Source: Xenopus tropicalis (lineage: Eukaryota > Chordata > Amphibia > Anura > Pipidae). Taken from it: a stretch of 64,000 nucleotides of DNA. A program made the position numbers and the translations under genes. The notes under the pieces were generated by a model. The model saw only the letters and a program-made list of their open reading frames with translations, did not search any database and was not told the DNA's origin. Positions 53,328 through 64,000 of this stretch are shown piece by piece. The stretch covers positions 77,621,404 to 77,685,403 of the forward strand of contig NC_030678.2 of assembly GCF_000004195.4 (NCBI RefSeq), read 5' to 3'. Every line of letters begins with the position of its first letter. Positions within the stretch are counted from its first letter, which is position 1.

Positions 53328-53720
53328 ACCAAAGACATAGGATATAATGTACATAACCTTTTATAATTTTTTTTAACATATTAATGATTTTGTTCTTATG
53401 GGAACTGGCACCTTTACTGGACAAAATTAAAAGCCAATGGAAAATAAGGATACATTTAGAACTTGAAAACCTGAGGACTTTATGGTTTGTATGTTAGTAT
53501 TGTTTTATGGGGATCTTTTAATATTTAAAAAGACTGACACTGTGACTCCATAGTCATTTTAAATAGGATATAATCTATCTGTCTGTCTCCAGCTGTCACT
53601 CACTGCTTTACAAGAAACACAAATTATAGATTGAAAACACTTGCATCTGTATCTAATAGAATATTGCAGGAGCAGAGGCACTTTACCAGGGGTGGCAAAA
53701 AGCCATCCTGGTTACTTTAA

Positions 53721-54056
53721 GGGTAATGGCACATGGGAAGGGCTGTATTTCAGTTTGGAGCCACCCTAGGGAGTGAACCTTTTTTCCTGTGCTTTCAATT
53801 TTCCTTATAGGCACCCGAGGGTCCTCCCCTAAAGCTGCCACCCTGGCCCTTAAGTGCCTGTAAGGTAAATTCAGTCCTTCATGTGGGACATATTGTTGGC
53901 CATGCTAAATTGTCTCCTGAAGAAGTATTTTCCCACAATTATACATATACATTTTTTTTTTTTTAACCAGAGGCAAGAGAGGTATTTTCAGACCTTTTGT
54001 AGCTTCTGCTACAAACAATTTAGCATGGGCAACACAACTTCCATGTGCCATTACCC
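53721..54056. mobile_element. MITE with TAA target duplication
   Basis: GGGTAATGGCACATGGGAAG and CTTCCATGTGCCATTACCC are inverted 19-20-bp ends. TAA flanks at 53718-53720 and 54057-54059. Harbinger-like by target size only. Confidence 0.75.
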
Positions 54057-54061
54057 TAAGG

Positions 54062-54958
54062 CAGTGCTGTCCAACTGGCGGCCCTCGGGCCGCATGCGGC
54101 CCGCGACCCCCCTCTGTGTGGCCCCCCACCTGTCTGGCTGCTTTGATGGCTTACTCTTGTGTAAGCTTTAAATGGTATTAGTACTGTGATTAACTGCCCC
54201 CCCTGCATGGTTCTCACCTCAGATTCAGGCTGCAATCAGGCTGTATTGTTTAAATATGTAATTCCCTGTGTTGTTCACACCTTTTAATCTCTGCATTGTT
54301 CACCCCCTGCAGTGTTCACACCTCAGGCTCAGGCTGTAATCACCCCCATTGTTCACCTGTTCACACCTCAGGAGCAGTAGAAACCCACAAATAATCCCTG
54401 CACACTACAAAAAGAACATATACTGAGGTGGTACTTCAGTTAAAAAGTTTTTTTAATATATAGTTATTGTGCAGACTGTAGGAGCATTGCCAGCATTGTG
54501 TCACTGTAGGCTGCCTGTGTGTGCCATACACACAGGCATCATAGGGCAAGCAGAGTATGGCACACACAGGCAGAGTATGGCACAAACCAGCCAAGAATGG
54601 CACACAGTGAAAGTATGGCAGGGTAGGGAAGGCAGAGTATGGCGCACACAGGCAGGGTAGGGAAGGCAGAGTATGGCACACACAGGCAGGGTAGGGAAGG
54701 CAGAGTATGGCACACACAGGCAGGGTAGGGAAGGCAGAGTATGGCACACACAGGCAGGGTAGGGAAGGCAGAGTATGGCAGGTTTTTGCTGTACTATAAC
54801 CATTAATATGGGTATGGTCATGTGATAACATGGGTGTGGTTTCAAGTGGGTGCGGTTTCAAAAAGGGGAGTGGCCAAAACTGGCTTCCATTATCGGCCCT
54901 CCACCACGTAGGTTGGAAAAAATCCGGCCCTCGGTACAACAGAAGTTGGACAGCACTG
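54062..54958 (+). mobile_element. hAT MITE carrying a 34-bp tandem array, with exact 8-bp target duplication
   Basis: CAGTGCTGTCCAACTGGCGG to AGTTGGACAGCACTG. CCCTAAGG is at 54054-54061 and 54959-54966. Inner GGCCCGCGACCCCCCTCTGT and TGGTATTAGTACTGTGATTA match the reverse complement of the copy at 27867-29251. Its target includes the end of the MITE at 53721. Confidence 0.9.
54540..54780 (+). repeat. 34-bp tandem repeat inside the hAT element
   Basis: About five clean units of GCAGAGTATGGCACACACAG plus GCAGGGTAGGGAAG, with two irregular ones at the left. Same length and wording as the array at 28490-28965. Confidence 0.9.
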
Positions 54959-54981
54959 CCCTAAGGCATTGCACTCAAAAC

Positions 54982-55240
54982 CAGGGTCAGACTGGGCCGC
55001 CTGGACACCGGGAAAAAACCCAGTGGGCCCAAAGGCCCAGACCCAATCCGATCCCTGTTGCAGCTTCCCCTTGCCGCCGATGTCCTCCCCTGACACATTT
55101 CACTTACGCACGCTCAGGGGAAGACGTTGTGCAGGTGCCCCTGCAGGGGGTTGGGGGTGTGCGGGTGGGGGCACCTTGGGGGGTGCGGGGCTCCTGGGTT
55201 GTCGGCCCCGGTGGGCCCTGCACTCCCCAGTCCGACCCTG
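54982..55240. mobile_element. hAT MITE (CAGGGTCAGACTGGG type) with exact 8-bp target duplication
   Basis: Ends CAGGGTCAGACTGGGCC and CCAGTCCGACCCTG. CTCAAAAC at 54974-54981 and 55241-55248. GC-rich interior. The family is very common in Xenopus to my knowledge. Confidence 0.88.
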
Positions 55241-55248
55241 CTCAAAAC

Positions 55249-57699
55249 TAGGGTGATTAGGGGTAGAATCAGACTCTGTAGTGGAGGTTGCTGTTTGGGT
55301 TCTTGGAAAAAACAAAATCATCATCTATTTTTGGTATTTTTTTTTCCCAGAAAAGGTGGTAACCCAAGCTCTGGTATCTGACAGCACATGCATGTGCTCT
55401 GAATCAATAGAAAACAAGATGAGGAGCTAATGGGTAATTTTTGGCACAGATCTTCCCTGCTTAAAGGGTTGTGATAGCCTTGGGCCAGAAGAAAAGCTCA
55501 AAACATAAGTTGTAATATTAGCTTTAGTTCCCCTTTAAATATATTTCCTTATTTTAATATATGATATTAAACTGCATTTGATTACCAGCAACTAAACATT
55601 AAACCAACAATTTATGATATAAAAAAAGGTGAACACACCACCTAGAAAAATGGAACCTATATACAGAATCTGTGAAAAAATATAAAAATATTAACAAACT
55701 TAACAGGCTAATTCTTGGACCTATCAGTATAGGTTAAGAGCTCTTTCACATGAGCATATGGTTATGCATCAGTGGTGGCTTTTAATGCATTCCATCACAA
55801 GGGAAAGCATGATTTAATGCAGTCCAATATTTGTTATGTACTGATTGCACCTCATGGAAGAGCTGAATGCAGGTGGGATGCATTAAGTTGTGTTCCACCT
55901 TCATTCGAGGGTGCTTCTGCTATTGCAATTTCTGCTTTAGCGATTAGCGCCTTGATCTACTCCAACAATTACAGCTCTTACACATGGATGGTTTGCCCTG
56001 CGTTCTCCAAATGCAGGTGGAGTGCAACTTGATATGTTCCACTAGTGTTTGATGCTTAGATGCACCTGTGTTAGTAGGGGGCAGATAAGAAAGTATGGAC
56101 TGCATTTCGACCTGCACACTCCTGTGGTGGAATGCAGGAGAAACCCATTGCAAGGAAACAGGGCAAAACACCCATTTGTAAGAGGCCTAAAATGGCAAGT
56201 GCAGGGGGATGTCATTGGCTTGGCCCTTGCTTGCATTCAGCACTTCAGTGCAGCACAGTGAGTACAAATGGCAAAGAATGGTCTGCATTACCCATACCTC
56301 CCAACATTTGAAAATTCTAATTGATGTAAGAGGGACACAGCTAACCACTGTGCATAGAGCAATAGTAACATTTTGATAATGCTCACCTTTTAGCCACACT
56401 CCTAAATACAACGATCGTTAAAAAAAAAAAATTAAAAACCCAAACATGCAAGTAAGATCATGTAGAAATGGCCATATACCCTACATACAGTATGCCAGTA
56501 AAATTACTGCAGAAACAGACTGAAACATTACCTATACTTGCACAAGCAGAATACCACAAAGTTGTTATTCTTTCCCAGTGCTCCCATGCTGCCTCCCTTT
56601 ACCAAGCTGAAATCCTAGTAAAAAGATTCACAGGTGGCCATGTATTCCATAGTGGAATGTGCAGCTATTTTCCCCTTGGATTTAAAATACAGTGTTATCA
56701 AATGTGGCAGGTGCAAAGTAGGTTCTGACATTAAAATTGGGACTGTCCCACAGAAGTTATGCTTTAACTTATGCCTTTATCTGCAGTGGAGCCACTGTAG
56801 GTACATGTGTGACCAAACACTCATGTGTAAGACCCCTCAAAAAGGTAAAGTCCCAATGTAGGAATCCTCTTCAGTCAGAACCCTCATCAGAGTTTATTTT
56901 TCTAAGCTCTAAAGGGAAAAGCAGTGTCCTTAGAGCCTGTCTCACGATTTTGTGGCTGCTGCAGTTCTTTTGACGGTGTGGCACTGCATCAAAATCCATT
57001 GCCAAAGCTGAGCAAATTGCAATGACTGCAAACCCATAGTCCAACTTCCAATCCATTTCTATATTAAAATGTTTGTAGGAATTTGTATCTCCAGGTAAAG
57101 TTTTTTGTACAGTGTTAGCCGATTAAAAAATAGGGTAAAACTTTTGATATGAATCATAACACAAGTGGAGTGAAGGTGATACCTTTATTGGCTAAGTAAG
57201 ATGATACAAGCAAGCTTTTAAAACATTTCAGTTCCTTTTTGATAAATCCAGAATTGTTGTGCACCACTAGAGGGAGCTACATGACTAAATGTCCCAGTTA
57301 ATGTGTAGTCTCTCTGTTAGTGGCTGGGGTGTATTTATAATAAGGCACCCGGGTGCCTATATTTTATCGCGTGGACGTCGCTTTCACAATGTCGTGAGTG
57401 TTAGTGTGTACATGCGGTGTGCGTGACCATATGTGCGACATCACATGCACAAAGTAGGGGCGTGTTTAGGTCTGGTGCCTAGGACAGCCCGGACATAAGT
57501 ACGCCCTTGGTTAGTAGATGTGCTTTTCTAGACTCATTTTGGCTTGCTCTCTATGGTTATACATGCTTCCTTCTTGTAAGTGTCTGTACATAGGTAGCCC
57601 TGTTGGAGCACTAATAAATCTAAGTATTACCAGTGATTACTGCACAAAGTCCACAGTAAACCCAACGATAAGAATTCTCCAAAACAAATTCTTATGTGA
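55249..57699. other. Intergenic DNA with old repeats
   Basis: Repetitive-looking blocks at 55740-56280 (GCATTCCATCACAAGGGAAA and diverged GGAATGCAGG-type relatives) and at 57150-57240 suggest decayed MITEs; ends were not defined. No gene. Confidence 0.35.
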
Positions 57700-57724
57700 T
57701 CTCAAAACAAAACCGGATTTCTGT

Positions 57725-58021
57725 TCTGGGCGCCCCGAGGCCGCCCCTGTTGGTCGCCCCCCCCCCCCTCCTCCACCCGTGCGCATGCGCGAACGCCACC
57801 ACCCCACTGTGCATGTGCGAACACGCGACTACACCCCCCGGGAGCCGCAAATGAGCATGCGCTCCTTTAAACTCCCATACGGAGCAGTGGGGAGAGGTCC
57901 CGACTGCTCCGTATGGGAGCCAAATTTTAAAAAAAATTTGAGGTGGGGCGTCATGCCACCCCTAAACTTCTGCCGCTTTAGCCCCTGGCCTTTGTGGCCT
58001 CTCCACAAATCCGGGCCTGAC
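57725..58021. repeat. GC-rich repeat related to 48410-48500
   Basis: GGCCTTTGTGGCCTCTCCAC and AAATCCGGGCCTGA are shared with GGCCTTTGTGGCCTTCCTAC and AAATCCGGGCCTAA near 48466-48496. The inner inverted pair TCCCATACGGAGCAGTGGGG/GACTGCTCCGTATGGGA forms a hairpin. Probably a hAT-type MITE; ends not proven. Confidence 0.5.
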
Positions 58022-58324
58022 TTTGACGATTTTGCCAACCCAGATCTTATATAGTGTGTAGGTCTATAGTTTTAGATTTGTTGCCACCCCATGAACTGGC
58101 ACTATAACAGACATGAAGATTAAAAATAATGGCCAATTGAAAAATGAGAAACATTTCCTGTGGACTGTGTGGTTCCTAGTTGGTTCCTAACTGCAGTTTT
58201 TTTGTGTAAACTGCTTTTTTGTTGCCTCCCTGTTTTTCATTCCTACTCGCTACTTTTCCAAAACTTGTTTACATTCATGCTTATTCAGTTCAGATTATTT
58301 GACAAATGACTGCCATTCCTGGAA

Positions 58325-58697
58325 ATGATTTTTTACTGCCAATAGATTTGCCTCATTAGTGCCACCTATAACGTTATATTTATTCTGCAGAAAGCATTAC
58401 CATACCTGAGTAAAGAGCTGTAGACGCTTCCTCCATTTGTTTAAGCTGCTGCCATTTTAGCTTGGTCTCCCTAGCTTCCGTGCTGCTGGTAGCATAGATC
58501 ACACATTCCAATGGGAGGGGGAGTGAATTCTTATGGGAGGGGGTAGCAGGAGAACTGAGAGATGAAGACAAGAAATTATGTGTTTCTTGTGATAGAGGAC
58601 TGAGTGCAGCTTTTCTGTAAGTGCTTATGGCTGTATTTACATAGATCTTTCTGATAAAGCTTACTTTTTTTTTTTTTTACCTTTCCTTCTCCTTTAA
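58325..58697 (-). mobile_element. T2/Kolobok-like MITE (GTAAAAACTAAG type), end-truncated
   Basis: Right end CTTTCCTTCTCCTTTAA. 58570-58697 is the inverted counterpart of 60169-60290 (AAGCACTTACAGAAAAGCTG-type match). The other end is missing. Confidence 0.75.
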
Positions 58698-59194
58698 ACA
58701 ATGTCAGTCTCCTCCAGCAAGAGAGGTCTTTCATTCTGCTGCCTTGTGTTACATTGTTTCAATGCCAGAGCCCCCAGGGCAGAGAATAGAAAAGGACAGG
58801 CAAACACTAGTTCTATTAGCAGTTATATATACAAATAAGTAAAAAACCATTGCAAATATGTAATAAATGTATAATGCTAATTTGCTTAGAATTATTTTTG
58901 GGTTGACTTTTCCTTTAATGTTTATAATTATACAATAAAAAAATCTGAGTGTAAATGGTAAACCTTTATCTATAATGAATATACACCAAACATACCTATC
59001 ATCAGTTCTATGTTACTGTTCAACAACTGCTGACAGAACAAAATCTGGCAAAAGTAATTGCTGAAAAGGACATCAGCAGTGTGACTAACCAAAGAATAAA
59101 AGTCCTGCCCTGGTCACATAAGTGCCATAGGTTGGGAATAATGAAGGTCTTTAATAATAAAGTAATAAAAAAGTATTAGCTATAAGCTATATAA

Positions 59195-59642
59195 CAGGGG
59201 TAGGGAACCTATGGCTCGGGAGCCAGATGTGGCTCTTTTGATGGCTGCATCTGGCTCGCTGCCAAATCTTTAATAAAAAAAATAACGGGGGGCATGGCCT
59301 GTGATTGGCAGATAGAAGACGTGTTCTAAGCCTTAGAACACGTCTTCAATCCGCTGAGTGCAGACCACGCCCTCCTCCGCATCTGGCATCCTTGGCACCC
59401 ACCCTACCTTGCCCCTGCGCTCGGCGGATAGAAGACGTGTTCTAAGCCTTAGAACACGTCTTCTATCCACCTAGCGCAGGCCACGCCCTCCTCTGCATCA
59501 CATCCACATCCGGCATCCTTGGGACCCACCCTACCTTGCCCCGCAGCATCCGTGGCCAAACATATTGTATGGCTCTCACGGATTATATTTTAAAATACGT
59601 GGTGTTTATGGCTCTCTCAGCCAATAAGGTTCCCGACCCCTG
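59195..59642. mobile_element. hAT MITE (CAGGGGTAGGGAACC type) with exact 8-bp target duplication
   Basis: CAGGGGTAGGGAACCTATGG to GGTTCCCGACCCCTG. CTATATAA at 59187-59194 and 59643-59650. It contains a 116-bp tandem duplication, each copy with a 40-bp hairpin. Confidence 0.9.
59311..59540. repeat. Duplicated unit with internal hairpin
   Basis: GATAGAAGACGTGTTCTAAG followed by its inverted copy occurs at 59311 and again 116 bp later at 59427. Each is followed by CACGCCCTCCTC and ACCCACCCTACCTTGCCCC. The second copy has a perfect palindrome. Confidence 0.85.
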
Positions 59643-60168
59643 CTATATAAGCTAGTTATATCACTTGCTTCCCCAGGATAATGCTGTAGTTACTCAGAAA
59701 GCTTTATGTTAACAGATGACATGTTTAGTCACACATTCAAGACATTCTCCCTTATTAACTATTTACAAGTATTGGGGGCCTTGGGCAGTGTCGGCAGGTG
59801 GTATTTCAGTTTCTGACCATGGCTCTGTCTCTCTTAATCAATGTCTTGGACAAGCCAACCCAAAATATACTGTTTTGCCCAATAAAAGAAAACATAATTC
59901 TAAGCAACTTTGCAATATACATTCATTACAAAATGTTAATGGTTTTTGACTTATTTGTATAAATAATTGCTATTAGAAGCAGTGTGTCCCTGTCCTTTTA
60001 TATTCTCTGCCCTGGTGGCTCTGACATTTGAAACAATGTAACACAAGGCAGCAGACTGACAAACCTGACTTGCTGGAGGAGACAGACCTTTGCAACATTG
60101 TTTAAAAAGTAACAACCAGGAGTTAAGCAAATGTTGCCTTTAATAGCAATTACATTTACAAATAACTT

Positions 60169-60890
60169 TTAAAGGAGAAAGAAAGGTAAAAACTAAGTAA
60201 GCTTTATCAGAAAGGTCTATGTAAATACAGCCATAAGCACTCACAGAAACGCTGCACTGAGTTCTCTTTCTTGTGTCTGTTTTCCTCTGCCAGATACATG
60301 CTTCCCCCTCCCTCAAGAATGCTAAGAACTCACTCCTCCCCCCCCTTAGGAATGTGGATCTAAGCCAATCAGCAGGAAGCTGACTCATAGTCACTAATTG
60401 AGCATGTACACTTGGGGGGAGATTTACTAATCCACGAATCCGAATCCCAAATGGGGAAAAAACGGATTGGAAACGAAGATTTTGCAACTTTTTCGTATTT
60501 TATTGCGTTTTTTTCATCGCTGCCGCCGCAACTTTTTTGCGAATTGCCGCAACCTTTTCGTATTGAGCGCTTGTAAACGGTTTGGAAGCCTCCCATAGGA
60601 CTCAATGGCACTCTGCAGCTCCGATACTGAAGATTGAATGAATCTGAAACTTTTGTACTCGGCGCGACTGTACGATTATTTTGCGATGGCGACAAAAAAG
60701 TCGCGACGGTGACGAAAAAAATCGCAAAAATACTGATCATAGCGAAAAAAATGTATTCGGACGCTTTTCAGACGTTCGTGGATTAGTAAATCTCCCCCTT
60801 GGTCTTGGTCTCTGTGCAGGAGCAAGGCATTATGGGAACTTTCTTTACACAGCTCAGCATTTTTTCTTCCTGTTTGGCTGACTCTACCTA
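60169..60890 (+). mobile_element. T2/Kolobok-like MITE (GTAAAAACTAAG type), split by a hairpin MITE
   Basis: TTAAAGGAGAAAGAAAGGTA at the left, then AGCTTTATCAGAAAGGTC. It is interrupted at 60415 and resumes at 60799 with sequence shared with 108-190 (GCATTATGGGAACTTT). No right TTAA end found. Confidence 0.75.
60415..60798. mobile_element. Hairpin MITE with TTG target duplication
   Basis: GGGGGAGATTTACTAATCCA and TGGATTAGTAAATCTCCCCC are inverted ends of about 24 bp. TTG at 60412-60414 and 60799-60801. The interior is rich in TCGC/GCGA, with no coding. Confidence 0.8.
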
Positions 60891-61895
60891 AACTGATCAG
60901 AAAACCCTGCACTACAGTGATGAGCCCCAAGAAAGGTGAAACCGGTCTGTAGTTGGGAACCTGATCAGCTATTATCCTGGCTTCTGCTTTAAAACCCAGT
61001 GGGGGAGCTTTAGCCTATAGGATAAACCCATGTAAATGGGATTTTTTTAGGAGTTTGAAATTCATTCTCAGAATTCCATTTGTTTACTTTTATCTGTATG
61101 AGCCAGTCTATTCAACCTTAAGGATTTGTTTTTGGACTTTTTTTTAAAAATGCCCTTTGATATGGAGAGACAAGTGACCATTAATCAATATTTCTTAGCT
61201 ACAGCAGCCAGCAGTGCACAAGAAGTGTCATTTCGAATGCACCACAAAGGCAAACCACTAGTTTGGATGTAAAACTCAGCGTGCATTGATGCTTTTCAGA
61301 GAAGTATTTGGGCTCACCTCATATATGTTCTTTTGCAACTTGCAGCAAGTACCGGTGCTCTGAAGAATTCCACATAAGTGCATGAAATGACCCAGGGGAA
61401 CCCTTGAATTACCAGCACCTTGGCTTCCCTTAGTGAGCTTAGTCAATAGCCATAACTGACTTCTACCACATAACTTGGATAAAATTATGAATTCTGTGTG
61501 CTGGAAGTGATGCCAGTGCAACAAAAAAATAAGGTACTTATTATTGTACTACAGAGAATTGGACTTTGCACATTGGGCTGTGTTTGTAAATGAAAGGCTG
61601 TCAGTTATGTATAAAAAGCTCCCTTCTATAAATAACATTTGCGTTTCTATACCCTTAAGTATTTTTATTATGCTTTTGTTCTTAATAACAGTCTTAAATT
61701 TTAAATGCAGTTCTTATTGTTTATCTGCAGAGGGCAGACTACTCTCAAATGTGACTGCCTTTTTCCTTTTTAATTATAAAGCTTATAATTTAAAAGGGAC
61801 TCAGTGAGATTTTTTTTAAGAGATAATATTACCCTCTCAGTTTTTTCTTACACTTGTGGACAGTTAGTAATGTCCAGTTAATTAGACTAGCATTA

Positions 61896-61979
61896 GGGCT
61901 CTGGCACACGGGGGAGATTAGTCGCCCGCGATTAACTCCCTGTTCGCGGGCGACTAATCTCCCCCGTGTGCCAGAGCCC
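61896..61979. mobile_element. 84-bp perfect hairpin MITE with TTA target duplication
   Basis: 35-bp arms match without a mismatch (GGGCTCTGGCACACGGGGGA at the outer end, CGCGGGCGACTAATC near the loop). Loop 61931-61944. TTA on both sides (61893-61895, 61980-61982). Confidence 0.85.
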
Positions 61980-62507
61980 TTAGACTTATATCTTTTTTAT
62001 CTTGCCTACTTTTCTTAAGTAAACAAATCTGTGTCCTAAGCTGTGTGTCCTCCTCTAAATAAGTGCCCAGTTGTGTGACATGCGTTATGAGGCCCCAGGG
62101 AGCTTGTGAGCACTGAGACACCCCTTCTGTTTTGTATAATATAATGCTTTATTGTTTACCTATGCGTCAAATACATGTTATATGCATCATATACATATAC
62201 CACCTTATATGCATCAAATACATGTTATATGTGTAACATTTTGTGTTTAGAATTATGTATATTCAGGGTCTTTGGCAGGAGTCCACTCCTAGAGAAAATA
62301 TAGGTACTTGCAACACTCTTTTAAAGCACAGTTTGGGTCCTACAGGATATCAAATATACAGTGTTATACTGAATTTAACTAATTTTTAGGTAATTCCAAA
62401 AAACTTGTTTCTCAACTCTATATCACTCTTCAAGGCACAATATGAAGAATCTTACCCTAATTTATATGCTGAGATGTGGTAAAAAGCCACAGATTCTGCA
62501 TCAGTTT

Positions 62508-62775
62508 TTAGGACCCTGCCACACAGAGCGGATTGTTGCCCTGCAGATAAACGCAGGCTGAGAATCCACCCCTATGCATCAAAAATGTTATTGGTGTGCC
62601 TGCACCTGGAGCAATTGTGTTGGCCCAAGTGAAGTCACATAGAGCAGATTTCTGTAATTGCCCACGTATGCAATTTTGCACCAAAATCCGCTTTGTGTGC
62701 CTGCAAATGGGCCAATGCAATTGCTCTGGGTGCAGGCACATCAATAAGACTTTTAAACAGGGGCCTTAGGGCCAT
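62508..62775. mobile_element. Nested palindromic MITE
   Basis: Outer TTAGGACCCTGCCACAC near 62508 pairs loosely with the CTTAGGGCCATGTC side. An inner pair TATTGGTGTGCCTGCACC and GGTGCAGGCACATCAATA spans 62589-62747, with GCAATTGTGTTGGCCC/GGGCCAATGCAATTGC inside. Confidence 0.55.
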
Positions 62776-64000
62776 GTCATATGAGGTGGTTTCTCCACAG
62801 GTGTATCCACTCTGGGGGGAAAACACCAATCTGCTTCCTTCTACCCCTCCCCACATCATTGTGCACTGACATCATCTGCCAGAACAGAGATTGGGTGGAT
62901 TTTGACATGTAAACAAAAAAGTATGCATTGTCTTGCCAAAATGTGCCCCTTCTGCACACTAACCATCTAATGCCATACCTGTCAGTGCACATTGATGTGT
63001 ATCTGGACCAAATGCCATTCATAGCTCTTTACAGACTATAGACAAGTATTGAATGGTAACATATCTCATATAAAATAGGACATTTGTTGCTAATAATTCA
63101 TTTTCCCAACATTACTAACTTGACTAAACTATTCACATAGTTTTTAGGCAAACAAATGGTGTCTTTTTGAGAGTCAATTCTGTTTAACCTCTATAAGCAA
63201 ACACCTTTTGGGTATTAATCTTTCAAAATTCTAAATATTTCCTGATCTGCAACTGATTCTTATCAGCCGCTGGACTTGGGCACATGGTGCTTTTACTCCA
63301 CTGCTACCAGGGTCACTATCAGATATCTTTGGACACCATACAACTAAATGGGCAGGGACAGGGCTGTTTTAAGGTACAAGAGGGCCCTGGGAAAAACTTC
63401 ATTGGTGGGGCCCCCAATGCCCCTAGAAACTTGTGATAGAATAACCCTCAAGCAAAGGCTAGCACTGTAAAAATGGTCTGCGCTTAAAATATCAAAGTGC
63501 AGAGCTCTTCAAGTTGAAAAAAAAACAAAAAAAAAAAACAGAGCCTAAAATTTGCCAAGCCAACAGTTGTCCTGGCTGTTACAAGTACTGTATAAGAATC
63601 AGCGCTCATAATATAGATAAAGAGGATTTTTTTTTTTTGGTATAATGCATAATCTGTGCTCTGAATCTTACAGAAAGAAGCAGTAAACTCATAGAAATCA
63701 AAAAATAGGGAAATTTTATTGCACATCTTCAAAACCATATTGTGACAAGTTAAATGGTTGCTTTCTCATATTAATGGCATGTTCATAATGTAAATGCAAC
63801 TATCAAAGAGATATAATTTCAGGATGCACCATTTTTTATGCCAGGGAACAGGTACAAACCAAAACAAAACCAACAAAACAGGTACAAACCAAAACACATA
63901 TAATTTTTTTTTATTAAAGAAAAAAATGCCCCCAACCTTCACAGCGAATTTCCATAGGAAATCCAGCGACGGAGCTGGGTGGTAGGGGGCCACGTGCTCT
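62776..64000. other. No gene recognised at the window end
   Basis: AT-rich, with A- and T-runs near 63518-63538 and 63629-63639 and a small repeat fragment near 63360-63430 (GGGGCCCCCAATGCCCCTAG). A short direct repeat of AACAGGTACAAACCAAAAC occurs at about 63847 and 63878. Confidence 0.4.

Noticed and set aside
54436..54939. 167-residue minus-strand open frame
   Set aside because: Same repeat artefact as at 28490; lies within the hAT element at 54062-54958.

Overview
The window is vertebrate genomic DNA from a frog, almost certainly the genus Xenopus. The one cellular gene encodes a protein very close to amphibian RSK1. The surrounding DNA is full of Xenopus-type repeats: TTAAAGG-ended T2/Kolobok-like MITEs, hAT MITEs, CR1/L2 and L1/Tx1 LINEs, and Tc1-like elements. 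Sequence alone does not say whether this is X. tropicalis or one of the X. laevis homeologs.

The gene is rps6ka1 (p90 ribosomal S6 kinase 1), on the + strand from 15142 to 43296, with a 3'UTR to about 44040. I resolve 21 coding exons. All have GT-AG boundaries and matching phases, and together they give an uninterrupted 733-residue kinase. It has two kinase domains, the PDK1 and ERK phosphorylation sites, the hydrophobic motif, the ERK docking tail and a C-terminal PDZ ligand. The first exon in the window (15142-15249) does not encode the canonical MPLAQL-type N-terminus. It encodes a different 36-residue start that resembles the alternative N-termini of human RPS6KA1 isoform 2 and RPS6KA2. 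The canonical first exons are not visible and presumably lie upstream of the window.

Layout. 1-15 kb is upstream or intronic DNA built of repeats. It holds a T2-type fragment, a 182-bp SPIN-like hAT with a perfect 8-bp target duplication, a CR1/L2-clade LINE with a reverse transcriptase, an L1/Tx1-type LINE broken up by T2, Tc1 and palindromic elements, and an L2-type LINE 3' end. 15-44 kb is rps6ka1. Its introns hold a 600-bp palindrome, a hAT element swollen by a G/C-strand-biased minisatellite with a 109-bp unit, a hAT carrying a 34-bp tandem array, and a four-deep nest of transposons in the penultimate-but-one intron. 44-64 kb shows no recognisable gene. It contains a second Tc1 relic, a Penelope-like GIY-YIG fragment, five hAT MITEs with exact 8-bp target duplications, and several hairpin MITEs with 3-bp duplications.

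No prokaryotic features, CRISPR array, rRNA or tRNA were found. The window is best read as one conserved signalling kinase gene set in a dense record of DNA-transposon activity. The most notable points are the alternative RSK1 start exon, the horizontally mobile SPIN-like element, and hAT MITEs that carry or grow tandem arrays.
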